64,000 bases of DNA from positions 1,426,001-1,490,000 of the forward strand of contig JADIYP010000006.1 of the NCBI GenBank assembly GCA_016705235.1, read 5' to 3'. The stretch's first letter is position 1. Each line of letters opens with the position of its first letter. This document shows positions 1 to 8,743 of the stretch, piece by piece. Source of the stretch: Candidatus Leptovillus affinis (GTDB lineage: Bacteria > Chloroflexota > Anaerolineae > Promineifilales > Promineifilaceae). The notes beneath the pieces were generated by a model that made no database searches, was not told where the DNA came from, and saw only the letters and a list, made by a program, of their open reading frames with translations. The position numbers and the translations under genes were made by a program.

Positions 1-1230
1 GAAATTGGCGCGCTGCGGGCCGTCAACGATCTGTTGGTGGACCTGAGCGTGAATGATTTTGACGTTTATGTGGGCACAAGCGCCGGGGCGTTGGTGTCGG
101 CCGGGCTGGCAAATGGCGTGCGGCCGGAAACGATGATGCAGGCATTGGCCGGATCCATCCCGGCCATCGCGCCGGTGATGCGGCGCGACATCATGCGCTT
201 TAACACCGGCGAAATTGTGCGGCGCAGCCTGGGCTTGCCGCAAATGCTGGTGCGGGCGTGGTCCCATTATTGGCGCAACAGCAAAGATATGACGCTGTTC
301 GATGTGTTGTGGTTTATGCTGGAAGGGCTGCCTTCCGCTTTTTACGACAGCCAGGCGCTGGCCGATTATGTGGCCCAATTATTGACGGCGTTGGGCGGAA
401 GCAACGATTTTGCCCAATTGAAAAAAGACCTTTTTCTGATTGCCACCAATTTGGAAAATGGGGAACGGGCAGTTTTTAGCCGGTATGAGCAGGCGCAAAC
501 GCCCATTTCGCAGGCGGTGGCGGCTTCGTCGGCGCTGCCGATGATGTATAAACCGATTTTGGTGGATGGCGTGGAGTATGTGGATGGCGGGCTGCGGGGC
601 AATGCGAGCCTGGATGTGGCCATTGAGCAGGGAGCCAAATTGGTGCTGTGCATTAACCCGATGGTTCCCTACGACAACAGCCGGGAAGCGTTTATTCCTT
701 TCCTGGGACCAGATAAGGGGGATGATCCGCAGCGGCAGCATTTGAGCGAGAAAGGGCTGCAAGCAGTGGCCAATCAGGTATTCCGCACGTTTACGCACGC
801 CGGGCTGCATTATCACATCAAACAACTGCGCCGGTCGCACCCGGACGTGGACATTATTTTGATTGAGCCGCGCCCGGATGATTACCAGATGCAGTTTTAT
901 AACATCATGCGCTTCTCGGCGCGGTTAATCATCGCCCAACATGGGTATGAGTCGGTGACGCTGGAGCTGGCCAAGGATTATGAGGCTTACAAAGAGATTC
1001 TGACGCGACATGGCATTCAGATGAGCCGCCGGTTTGTGATTGAAGAGTTGGCTGCGATCCAGGAAGCGAAGGGTGATTTGCGGGTGGTGCGCGAGGTGTT
1101 GGAGAAACGGCCGTTATCCAACCCGATTGACGTTAACCCGGATGAACCGGCTGCAAAGCGGCTGGATCGGGCGCTGGATGATCTGGGGCAGGCGTTGGCG
1201 CATCTGGAAGAACAGGTGGGGGTTGAGTAA
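1..1230 (+). CDS. Patatin-like phospholipase (5' end outside window)
   Basis: Acyl hydrolase of the patatin family, expected to cleave acyl chains from phospholipids or related lipids with a Ser-Asp dyad. The frame is open from base 1, so the true start lies upstream. The first in-frame initiation codon inside the window (TTG at 34) falls within the conserved core and is not believed. The nucleophile motif GTSAG is encoded at 73-87 (Ser codon 79-81), and the second motif VDGG, which supplies the catalytic Asp, is near 580-591. The oxyanion-hole Gly-rich loop must lie before the window. The C-terminal 120 residues are mostly helical and charged. The last 98 bp overlap the convergent O-antigen ligase gene. 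The family is clear; the substrate is unknown. Confidence 0.85.
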   Translation, partial: EIGALRAVNDLLVDLSVNDFDVYVGTSAGALVSAGLANGVRPETMMQALAGSIPAIAPVMRRDIMRFNTGEIVRRSLGLPQMLVRAWSHYWRNSKDMTLFDVLWFMLEGLPSAFYDSQALADYVAQLLTALGGSNDFAQLKKDLFLIATNLENGERAVFSRYEQAQTPISQAVAASSALPMMYKPILVDGVEYVDGGLRGNASLDVAIEQGAKLVLCINPMVPYDNSREAFIPFLGPDKGDDPQRQHLSEKGLQAVANQVFRTFTHAGLHYHIKQLRRSHPDVDIILIEPRPDDYQMQFYNIMRFSARLIIAQHGYESVTLELAKDYEAYKEILTRHGIQMSRRFVIEELAAIQEAKGDLRVVREVLEKRPLSNPIDVNPDEPAAKRLDRALDDLGQALAHLEEQVGVE

Positions 1231-2521
1231 CGGCCGTTTGCCGCACAATCTGGTGCATGGCGGTTAACAATCCCAAAGCCACCCAAAAGCTGAGACCCGT
1301 TTTGGAGCCGAGGGCCAGGGCATCGGTGAGGCCATAAATGTGGAGGGCGGCGAATCCGGCCAGAAGACCAAGGGCAAACGGCCGTAATGTCTCATCACCC
1401 CGCGCCACCTGCCAGCCAAGCCAAAAAGCAAGCAACAACAGGGCCAGGTAAACGATGAGACCCGGCAAACCCACGTCGAGCGCCGTTTGCAAAAATATGT
1501 TGTGGGCGTGGGCAATGTCGTAGGCGGGGTTGACGTTGAGGGGGTACAGGCGGCGGACGACGTGGCGGAACGCGCCCAGGCCGGCGCCGGTGAAGGGGAA
1601 ATCTTGCACGGCCGTGATGCCCCAACGCCAGACTTCTTGCCGAAAACCGAGAGAACCAAGATTGCCAACGGCCGTGGCCCCCAATTGACCTGGATCATCC
1701 CAAATCGTCTGGAGTTTCTGCGGGCCAAACGCCCACAAGCCGCCAATCCCCGCCAACAAACTCGCGCCAACCCCCGCCCAAATCAGCTTGCGCTGGCGCA
1801 TTGATGGCAAAACAATCCCCCACAAAACCAACAAAACAAATAGACCGCCTATTGCGCCAATCCAGCCGCTGCGGGATTGGGTGAGGATGAGCAGGGCGGC
1901 GGTGATGAGGGTGAGAACGGCCGTGCCCGCCAGCAGCCAGCGGCGGTGCGCAGCGGGTCGCCAGCCAAGCAGTAGGGAAACCAAAAACGGCAGGTACAGC
2001 AGCAGCGTACCGGCCAACTGATTGGGCTGCACGCCGGAATCGGAGCCGGGCAATTGTAGAATTTGACTGGGCAACGCTTGTAAAATGGCCGATATGCCGG
2101 GAACCTTAAAGAGCCAGGTCGCGCTAAGAACGCCAATGACGGCAAACCCCATACCAAGCAATCCCCAAAAGATGAAGGCGAGGATGAGGGAGGAACGGCC
2201 GTTGATGGCCCGGCTCAGGTAGACCCACCAGGCAAATCCGAGGATGAGGCCGGTGAATTTAGGCAGGGTGAGGTCGGGGTCGGCCGTGACGAGGACGGCG
2301 ACCAGGACCATGAACCACCAGGCCAGCCAGACCCCGTTGAAGGGCGATGGTTTGAGTGGGCGGAGGAAGAAGAGGAGAAGGAGGAGGGAGAGGGAAACGG
2401 CCGTGAGGAGGGGCCAGAAATTGGGAAAAACTAAGACTGGCGAGAGAACCAATAATAAACCAACTTTCGACCAAAGCGACTGTGTTTTGCGATAGGCTAA
2501 ATAAAGAACCTGCGGTGGCAT
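1133..2521 (-). CDS. O-antigen ligase / polymerase family membrane protein
   Basis: Integral membrane protein of 462 residues with about 10-12 hydrophobic segments, typical in length for the Wzy_C (O-antigen ligase) family. These proteins join or polymerise undecaprenyl-linked glycans at the outer face of the membrane. The conserved large loop and the following AHNIFLQTALDVGLPG stretch (about residues 340-360) match the family's H-N-x-x-L region. The C-terminus is a Pro/Ala-rich tail that runs 98 bp into the oppositely oriented patatin gene; both reading frames look protein-like there. It is the last gene of the minus-strand glycan cluster, 13 bp after the WecG/TagA gene. It is richer in ACGGCCGT octamers than the rest of the cluster, so it may belong to the native backbone. 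Whether it is a ligase or a polymerase cannot be told from sequence. Confidence 0.75.
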   Translation of the reverse strand: MPPQVLYLAYRKTQSLWSKVGLLLVLSPVLVFPNFWPLLTAVSLSLLLLLFFLRPLKPSPFNGVWLAWWFMVLVAVLVTADPDLTLPKFTGLILGFAWWVYLSRAINGRSSLILAFIFWGLLGMGFAVIGVLSATWLFKVPGISAILQALPSQILQLPGSDSGVQPNQLAGTLLLYLPFLVSLLLGWRPAAHRRWLLAGTAVLTLITAALLILTQSRSGWIGAIGGLFVLLVLWGIVLPSMRQRKLIWAGVGASLLAGIGGLWAFGPQKLQTIWDDPGQLGATAVGNLGSLGFRQEVWRWGITAVQDFPFTGAGLGAFRHVVRRLYPLNVNPAYDIAHAHNIFLQTALDVGLPGLIVYLALLLLAFWLGWQVARGDETLRPFALGLLAGFAALHIYGLTDALALGSKTGLSFWVALGLLTAMHQIVRQTAVTQPPPVLPDAPTPAPDHPAPDPAALQPVHPG

Positions 2522-2534
2522 TTAGAAATCCAGC

Positions 2535-3341
2535 TTAATCTAATTTCAACAGGCCAAAACGCTGTTTGAGGATTCGTAATAAAAATAAAGGATTCCCAAT
2601 AATGTATCTTCGCCAAAGACGCTGGGGCTCCACCATTAAACGACCCAACCATTCCAATCCATTATCAGTCATCCAACGTGGAGCACGTGGTATCGTCTCC
2701 GCTACATAATCAAACAAAGCCCCGACTGGAAGCGCTACATTTGCTTGAATTTGTGACCAGTTGTCCATCAGCCAAAATTCCTGAAGCGGCATCCCAAAAC
2801 CGACAAAAAGCAAATTAGGTTTCACTCGGTTTATGTCTTCAACCAGCGCGACGTTTTCCACTGATCCTAATTTTTTATTAAAATAACCATGATGCCAACC
2901 TTCAATGCGTAATCCTGGGTGACGATCCATCAAGTTTCTAGCTGCTTTTTGGGCAATATCAGGTTTACCCCCCAAAAAATACACCGTAATATCCAACTCG
3001 CATAATTTATCGCTTAACAAATCAATCCAGTCAGGCGGCGTATATCGATGCTTAATGTTGAACCCCAAGAGGCGTCCACCCCATTTCACGCCAAAACCAT
3101 CACAAAACACGACATCAGCTTTGTTAAAAAACTCACGGAACCGTGGTAACTGGTAAGCCTGATTCAAAGCGTAAACATTAACATTAGCAACTATTGACTT
3201 GTTCTCAGAGATGCATGTATCTACGATAAATTGAATTAATTCGTCACACGAAACATCATCAATAGGGACATCAAAAACAACTGCTCTCGGCTTTCTCATT
3301 AAATCACTTTTACAGTCGCTAATAAAAACACTTATTTTCAC
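2535..3341 (-). CDS. WecG/TagA/CpsF family glycosyltransferase
   Basis: Glycosyltransferase of GT26 type (268 residues), which adds an N-acetylmannosamine or related sugar to a polyprenyl-diphosphate-linked GlcNAc on the cytoplasmic face of the membrane. Visible family motifs are DGFGVKWGG (about residue 85), FLGGKPDIAQKAA (about 140), GYF and NLLFVGFGMPLQEFW (about 195-210). The annotated GTG start overlaps the stop of the upstream GT4 gene in a GTGA quartet (3338-3341). An ATG 14 codons further in (MRKPRAVVFDV) is a plausible alternative, since homology begins there. It probably performs an early step in assembling the repeat unit of the cluster. Acceptor and donor are not determined. Confidence 0.85.
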   Translation of the reverse strand: MKISVFISDCKSDLMRKPRAVVFDVPIDDVSCDELIQFIVDTCISENKSIVANVNVYALNQAYQLPRFREFFNKADVVFCDGFGVKWGGRLLGFNIKHRYTPPDWIDLLSDKLCELDITVYFLGGKPDIAQKAARNLMDRHPGLRIEGWHHGYFNKKLGSVENVALVEDINRVKPNLLFVGFGMPLQEFWLMDNWSQIQANVALPVGALFDYVAETIPRAPRWMTDNGLEWLGRLMVEPQRLWRRYIIGNPLFLLRILKQRFGLLKLD

Positions 3342-4453
3342 CTATCAACAAAACTGGCGCTTCTATTTTCCGATCCTTGAATTGACAAGGTAGTATAGAC
3401 CTCAAGCGTTCTATTGATCATGTTTTTAAGGGAAAACCTTTCCTCATAATGCTTCTTTCCTGCAAGCCCAAGTTGACGGCAAAATGCTTGATCTTCAATT
3501 AATGATATGATGGCATTGGCTAACGCTTCCGGATCACTAGATGGAACTAACAAGCCTGTTTCTGAATCTCGAATTACCTCTGGGATTCCTCCCGCTAAGG
3601 TGCCAATGGTAGGTTTTTTTAGCGCCATGCCTTCAATTATTGCAATGCCAACCCCTTCTGAAATAGAGGGTAATACAAGAAAGTTAGAGTTTTCAATAAT
3701 TGCTGGCACATCATTTCGCCAACCCGTAAATTCAAGAAACTCTTTTATATTCAATCGTTCTGCCAAGACACTCAGTTCGCTTTTTTGTGGACCATCACCA
3801 ACCAACAAAAATTTGGCGCGACTCCCTCTGGAAAGCACTAATGCTACTGCACGTAAAAATGTCTCACATCCTTTTTCTTGTGACAATCTTGTGATACAAG
3901 AAACCGTTGGCGTATCTTCGCTCAATAAGAATTCTTTTTTTACTACAGCCACCTCTTCGGGATGTGGTGGAAGAACATCAACACCCATTGGAACGAGAAA
4001 AATATCACGGTCAATGAAATGATGACATTGGATTAAATTTTCTTTGACAGCTTGACTAAAAACAATGGCTTTTGGCGCGAAAGTTAAGGCTGAAATTATA
4101 GTACGGTCTGTTTTTGTTTCATGAACTGTGCTTACAATCGGAACTGAATTATGAATAGACAACAAGTTGCATGCAATTGCAGCAAACCGGTGATGTGGAT
4201 TTAAAAGTTGATACTTTTCTCTTGAAACCAATTTGCTTAGTGCCCAGATAGACCGGAGAAGGTTTTGAGGAGTTGAAGGATAAAGGGGAATATTATGACA
4301 AATAGCTATTTCTTCTAATTTTGGGAGCCATTCTCCACCAGCAGTTGCAATTTCAACTTCAATCCCAGATGCTTTTAAACCATTAACTAATTGGATGATT
4401 ACGCGGCTAGCCCCTCCGGCTTCGATTTGTGGCCGCAATAATAATACTTTCAT
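3338..4453 (-). CDS. Glycosyltransferase family 4 (GT-B fold)
   Basis: Retaining glycosyltransferase of 371 residues with a GT-B fold. The N-terminal half starts with MKVLLLRPQIEAGGASRV, the usual first strand and Gly-rich turn. The C-terminal Glycos_transf_1 domain contains VSCITRLSQEKGCETFLRA (about residue 185) and the E-x7-E motif EGVGIAIIEGMALKKP (about 265), whose glutamates contact the nucleotide sugar. The gene is coupled on both sides: a GTGA overlap with the downstream GT26 gene and a four-base ATGA overlap at 4450-4453 with the GT2 gene. It is AT-richer than the backbone and lacks the ACGGCCGT octamer. It probably adds one sugar to the repeat unit; the sugar is unknown. Confidence 0.9.
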   Translation of the reverse strand: MKVLLLRPQIEAGGASRVIIQLVNGLKASGIEVEIATAGGEWLPKLEEIAICHNIPLYPSTPQNLLRSIWALSKLVSREKYQLLNPHHRFAAIACNLLSIHNSVPIVSTVHETKTDRTIISALTFAPKAIVFSQAVKENLIQCHHFIDRDIFLVPMGVDVLPPHPEEVAVVKKEFLLSEDTPTVSCITRLSQEKGCETFLRAVALVLSRGSRAKFLLVGDGPQKSELSVLAERLNIKEFLEFTGWRNDVPAIIENSNFLVLPSISEGVGIAIIEGMALKKPTIGTLAGGIPEVIRDSETGLLVPSSDPEALANAIISLIEDQAFCRQLGLAGKKHYEERFSLKNMINRTLEVYTTLSIQGSENRSASFVDR

Positions 4454-5337
4454 CGGCGATTCTGCCTATATAGCTTCGATCCAGCCAACATTGCTTGGCA
4501 TAAATTAAAAAAGGTTTTCACACTCTGCGATTCTACCAAGCCTACTTTAATAGCCCGTAAGAAGTTAGTGATAAACATCAATGGCCAGTAATAAGGCGGG
4601 AAGTTTTTCATGAAGAAAAGAGTTTTATTATGCAAGAACCAATAATAGTAATTGACTCTATCTTTAGTTCGGGTTTCACACCCACCCTGACGAACAGCTA
4701 AATGAATAAGAACTGCTTCGGGATCGAAATAGATTTTGTACCCTAAACTTCTTAATCGGAAGGAAAAGTCGGTGTCTTCGAAAATCGCATTGCCTTGAAA
4801 CGCTTCATCGAATCCACCAATTTTTTCTACGAGTATTCGGCGAAAAGAGGCATTACCACCGCTTGCCCACTCTATCTGCGTGCGCGCTGTGGATGCACGA
4901 TTACCGATCACACGACCCCATTTTGTAACACGACCAATTTCAGTAGTATTTATTATCGGCACGTTATCTTCGATTATACGGCCAGAAATCCCACCGATAG
5001 AAGCATCGTGGAAATTTTTGATATGGGCATTAAGCCAATTTTTGTCAACCTCAACATCATCATCTACGAATACAATTATTTCACCTTTCGCTTGTTGTAC
5101 CCCAAAGTTCCTGGCTTTGGGCAAGCTTGGTTGTGCTAGCTGAAAATAGCGGACATCTGCTGCATGTTTTTTTAAGTATTCTTGGGTTGAGGTGTTGTGG
5201 TTTGTAGTCTGATCTACAACAACAATTTCGTAAGTTGGATAATTTTGTGTTAAGAGGTGTGTGATGGTCTGACACAAGACCTCTTCGCGGTTATAGGTTG
5301 GTACGATGATAGATACAAATGGTAAAAAGGGGTTCAT
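4450..5337 (-). CDS. Glycosyltransferase family 2 (GT-A fold)
   Basis: Inverting GT-A glycosyltransferase of 295 residues. It begins MNPFLPFVSIIVPTYNREE, with the signature first strand. The metal-binding DxD appears as FVDDDVEV (about residue 90), and the acceptor region has GGNASFRR and FEDTDFSFRLRSLG (about 160-200), as in rhamnosyl/galactosyl transferases of capsule clusters. The start at 5337 was chosen because it forms an ATGA overlap with the stop of the upstream O-antigen ligase gene and begins exactly at the conserved domain; the frame is open 23 codons further upstream without homology. A C-terminal hydrophobic stretch (about 240-265) may tether it to the membrane. Confidence 0.9.
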   Translation of the reverse strand: MNPFLPFVSIIVPTYNREEVLCQTITHLLTQNYPTYEIVVVDQTTNHNTSTQEYLKKHAADVRYFQLAQPSLPKARNFGVQQAKGEIIVFVDDDVEVDKNWLNAHIKNFHDASIGGISGRIIEDNVPIINTTEIGRVTKWGRVIGNRASTARTQIEWASGGNASFRRILVEKIGGFDEAFQGNAIFEDTDFSFRLRSLGYKIYFDPEAVLIHLAVRQGGCETRTKDRVNYYYWFLHNKTLFFMKNFPPYYWPLMFITNFLRAIKVGLVESQSVKTFFNLCQAMLAGSKLYRQNRR

Positions 5338-6698
5338 TTTATTGCAAGCCGACGATAATGAGTTATGGAACCTACAGCCAGGGCGATTAACGCCCATAAA
5401 TACCAACTTACTTCTGGCTGCCCGAGTGGATTGTCTGTAACGCTGAGAAGAATATAGGTGAATATAGCTAGTAAGACAACTCCAATTTGTTGAGTTAGGG
5501 GTGAAAAGCGGGGCATATTTTTGCGAGCAGACCAGAGATAAAATATAACATTTAGTATAAGGGCTACATAAAATATTAGCCCTAGAATGCCCGTTTCTGC
5601 GGCAAGGCGCAAGTAATCATTATGGGGTGTTGAGGACCAAACATTGTAATCGGGGAAAGTCCACCAACCAATGCCAAGTAATGGGTTCTCTTTAAAAAGT
5701 CTGGTTGCAATTTGCCATTGCTGAAAACGCCAAGCGACAGAACCTAGTTCAGAAAAAATAAAATGTCCGTTCTCAAAACGTACTGCTTCACTAAATCGAG
5801 CCAAGATTGGTTGCCAACTAATTATGGCGATCGATGCACCAATCATCCCGATTAAAATCATTAATCGGAATCTTCGAAAGATAAATAGAACCCCAAAAAC
5901 ATTGAGAATGAATGCCAACCATACAATACGGGTGTATGTCATGAATAAGCAGAATGTGGCGGATACTAGCAAAATTGTCAAAAAAATTTGTGGGAATCTT
6001 TTTTTTGCCTGATACCACTGAAAAAAAAGCAGGGGCCATAGAATGATTAGGTACATCCCAAAAGCGCTAGGATGAAAAAATGTGCCCATGATTCGATTTA
6101 TTCCAGGGGAGATTTCGGTATTGCCTGTACCTGTAAAGAATTGATAGATACCAAACACAACAGGAATAATTGTGGAGGTGATGATTGCAAGGCGTAGTTT
6201 ATTTAAATCTCGTGGGTTTTTAAGTTGGTTTACTAAGAGTAAATAGATGGCCAAATATGAGCCAACCTGCATTAGTCCGCGCAACGATAGGACACGGTTG
6301 TTTGAAATGAATATTGTTATGATGGCAATATATAGAAAAGCGCTGAAAGTTAGCCAAAATGGTTGATTGGGGATTTTCTTTTTCATGAAAAGAAAATAAA
6401 AGATAGCTAAAAAAACGAGCGCTATATTTAGGATACCTAATAGGTTTATGCTTAGTGAGGTGTCCTCTAGCAACCGATATTGTCTAACAAACATGTCGAT
6501 TCCAGCACGGGAGAAAACAAGAAGCAGTAAAAAGGAAAACGGTTTACGAAGAAATAACAGGCCGAAGGTTAGGCATAATGAGCCGATAACAAGGATTGCA
6601 GGATGTGCAAATAAGGCTAATCCAGCAGCAATGATAGCAATGAGCAGAATGAGATGGAGTGGGGGGCGTTTTTCAGCCAGGTAGATGTTTATTTCCAT
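5334..6698 (-). CDS. O-antigen ligase/polymerase-like membrane protein
   Basis: Membrane protein of 454 residues with about 11-12 hydrophobic segments and the Wzy_C loop. The periplasmic loop contains GIGWWTFPDYN and TPHNDYLRLAAETGILG (about residues 350-380), the family's H-N-x-x-L-x-x-x-x-E-x-G pattern. It is the second protein of this kind in the cluster, so one may be the polymerase and the other a ligase, or each may serve a different glycan. The ATG at 6698 follows a purine-rich GAAG stretch and starts with MEINIYLAEKRPP. It overlaps the end of the upstream kinase-like gene by 26 bp and the downstream GT2 gene by ATGA. Confidence 0.8.
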   Translation of the reverse strand: MEINIYLAEKRPPLHLILLIAIIAAGLALFAHPAILVIGSLCLTFGLLFLRKPFSFLLLLVFSRAGIDMFVRQYRLLEDTSLSINLLGILNIALVFLAIFYFLFMKKKIPNQPFWLTFSAFLYIAIITIFISNNRVLSLRGLMQVGSYLAIYLLLVNQLKNPRDLNKLRLAIITSTIIPVVFGIYQFFTGTGNTEISPGINRIMGTFFHPSAFGMYLIILWPLLFFQWYQAKKRFPQIFLTILLVSATFCLFMTYTRIVWLAFILNVFGVLFIFRRFRLMILIGMIGASIAIISWQPILARFSEAVRFENGHFIFSELGSVAWRFQQWQIATRLFKENPLLGIGWWTFPDYNVWSSTPHNDYLRLAAETGILGLIFYVALILNVIFYLWSARKNMPRFSPLTQQIGVVLLAIFTYILLSVTDNPLGQPEVSWYLWALIALAVGSITHYRRLAIK

Positions 6699-7677
6699 TT
6701 TTTTCTTCAACGACTGACTGGTACCAGTAATCCAACATTCGAGAATAAGTATTATTTCGAAACGGCCGTTCTGCCTCAGCTTGCACACGCCGTAATAGAG
6801 CCAGCCCTATTAATATCGGTAAATCGATACCTGGGATACCAATCTCCTGAAAATATTGGCTAAGAACGGTTTGAGATATGATAGTCAACCACGATTGAGA
6901 ATCTAGTAACTGCTTAAACATCCATAATGAATCATCAGAAACAGGCATGAATCCCAAAGCATAGCTGGTAATAAAAAATGCGGCGTCAAATAATGGCAAT
7001 TGGTCCCAAGCTGCGTCTCCCCAATCGATCACCCCAATATGGTGGTCAGGCTGAATGTAAAGATTACCAGCCCAAAAATCGCCATGTTCACAAATTAGGG
7101 GTAATGGGTGATTTGTTAGTTGCCTAGACAGCTGTGCGTTTATCCAATTGAAACACTGGGTGTGTTGTAAGCTTAAATTATTGCTATTACGCAACCAGGT
7201 TTTTTGGGCAAAATGATTGTAGCCTGTTGTGGTTTGTTTGTGGAAAGTCGATAACCAACCAAACGCCATTTCTAAATGCTGTCTGACAGTTTCCCGGGTT
7301 GTGTGTGATTCATCAGATAGCCAAGGACTACGCATATTGCCTATTAATCGACCAACAACGGCCGTTTCCATACTTGCTTTAGTAAAACCCATATCCCCGA
7401 ACCACAATGGCTTTGGTGTAGTTGCTTGCGGCCAAACAGTATTAATTTTTTGAAGCGCCAAAAATTCCTGTTCAATCAATCCTACATAATGATTAGTGCG
7501 CGGAAATTTAACAACTAATAGCGGGAAATCAGCATTAGGGGGAAATCCCAAAAACACTACTCGTCCTGACAACAGAGAGTTACCCGCAATTTTTGCATAA
7601 CGTAGACGGATAAACGGCCGTTCGGGGAACCAAACGCCCCAATTTTCTTGAAGAACTGCTTCAATAAATGAGATCAT
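6673..7677 (-). CDS. Aminoglycoside-phosphotransferase-fold (APH) kinase-like protein
   Basis: Protein of 334 residues with the APH/choline kinase fold. The catalytic loop reads CEHGDFWAGNLYI (about residue 215), matching the H-G-D-x4-N Brenner motif. The metal-binding motif follows as VIDWGDAAWD (about 238). Its place between a methyltransferase and an O-antigen ligase gene suggests it phosphorylates a sugar, lipid-linked glycan or small molecule used in surface-polysaccharide synthesis, not an antibiotic. The start (ATG 7677) overlaps the methyltransferase stop as ATGA. It holds the only three ACGGCCGT octamers in the AT-rich block (6762, 7358, 7614), so this gene may be older in the genome than its neighbours. 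The substrate is unknown. Confidence 0.75.
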   Translation of the reverse strand: MISFIEAVLQENWGVWFPERPFIRLRYAKIAGNSLLSGRVVFLGFPPNADFPLLVVKFPRTNHYVGLIEQEFLALQKINTVWPQATTPKPLWFGDMGFTKASMETAVVGRLIGNMRSPWLSDESHTTRETVRQHLEMAFGWLSTFHKQTTTGYNHFAQKTWLRNSNNLSLQHTQCFNWINAQLSRQLTNHPLPLICEHGDFWAGNLYIQPDHHIGVIDWGDAAWDQLPLFDAAFFITSYALGFMPVSDDSLWMFKQLLDSQSWLTIISQTVLSQYFQEIGIPGIDLPILIGLALLRRVQAEAERPFRNNTYSRMLDYWYQSVVEEKNGNKHLPG

Positions 7678-8735
7678 AGCTTTTGTGCGAAAATACTAAA
7701 ACAAAGTGAAAAAACACGCTGTAAACCCAAAGGTGCCGTCAGAGTAGCCGCAGTTCGCAATAATTTACGTTTTGCAGTCTGACCAGAATACAACTGTTGC
7801 ACAATATAACGAAAAACTTTTTTATCAGTTGCCGGAATAATATAAGCTGGGTGATTATAGTCAGGAAAAACCAAGTTCACCTGAACATTATCAAATCCTG
7901 CCTCTTGCAACAATTTTTTATAGCCCCAATAAGAATAGGTATATGTCCGGTAAGCATCAATTCCTTGTTTCGTTCGCCAAGTGTTACCCGATTTTCGAGA
8001 CATCACCATATTTGCCATCGATCGTGGCATCAAACTGGTATACGGAACGCCACTGTGATCCGGACCACCTAAAAAATAATCGTACCCAAACCGATTTTCA
8101 ATGCCTACATATAACCATCCACCGGGCTTAAGGCTGGACCATAATTTGCGCAATACATTCAATTGTAGTTCTCGAGGCGATTTTACTTCAGAAGCAATAC
8201 CAATCCATTCTAAAACACCATTTAATATTGCTAAATCAAAACTGTTTTCTGCTAAAGGCATCCGTAAAAAACTGGCCTGAATCAATTGAAGATTATCCAA
8301 CCCTTCTTGTTCAGCTCGGATACGCTGGAAAGTAATGCGTTCCTCCACGCTTTCCAATGAAACAACATGCTTATGCCGCAAAGCCAACAGGTAAGGTATG
8401 GTTCCCCACCCGCTGCCGACATCTAGCACTACGCTATCTTGCGTTAATGGTATGAAATATGTGAAATCTGCCCGGTTGGCGTCGGTAACATAATTATAGA
8501 TATTGGCATAATCATCTTTCACATATGTGTTCAAAGCTGATATCCAGCCATGTGCTTTAGCGTGTGTGTTGACTTTCCTCATCAATTCTTGTGGGAGTTC
8601 ACCCCAGTAATATGCATTTTCGACAAATCGGGCAATACCGTCAGTCAACGCCCAAATACGATCGCAATTCTGGCAAATTAATTGTTGTTCTTGTTCCTGT
8701 AAAATAGATGAACAATCTGGACAGGTCAACTGCAT
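7674..8735 (-). CDS. Class I SAM-dependent methyltransferase with N-terminal zinc ribbon
   Basis: Protein of 353 residues. Residues 1-30 carry two CxxC knuckles (CPDCSS, CQNCDR) like the Trm112-like zinc ribbon found before many methyltransferase domains. The Rossmann core starts near residue 100 with VVLDVGSGWGTIPYLLA (motif I) followed by the acidic VVSLESVEERI (motif II). LAILNGVLEWIG (about 180) is motif IV, and LKPGGWLYVGIENR is motif V/VI. The C-terminus is helical and basic. It sits in the glycan cluster between the flippase and the APH-fold gene and overlaps the latter by ATGA. Likely role: methylation of a sugar or a lipid-linked glycan, perhaps a terminal cap together with the kinase-like protein (inference). 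Confidence 0.8.
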   Translation of the reverse strand: MQLTCPDCSSILQEQEQQLICQNCDRIWALTDGIARFVENAYYWGELPQELMRKVNTHAKAHGWISALNTYVKDDYANIYNYVTDANRADFTYFIPLTQDSVVLDVGSGWGTIPYLLALRHKHVVSLESVEERITFQRIRAEQEGLDNLQLIQASFLRMPLAENSFDLAILNGVLEWIGIASEVKSPRELQLNVLRKLWSSLKPGGWLYVGIENRFGYDYFLGGPDHSGVPYTSLMPRSMANMVMSRKSGNTWRTKQGIDAYRTYTYSYWGYKKLLQEAGFDNVQVNLVFPDYNHPAYIIPATDKKVFRYIVQQLYSGQTAKRKLLRTAATLTAPLGLQRVFSLCFSIFAQKL

Positions 8736-8743
8736 AATAATCT

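Noticed and set aside
6673..7677. Aminoglycoside resistance gene
   Set aside because: It has the APH fold, but the gene is coupled to glycan-biosynthesis genes and lies in no resistance context, so an antibiotic substrate is not supported.
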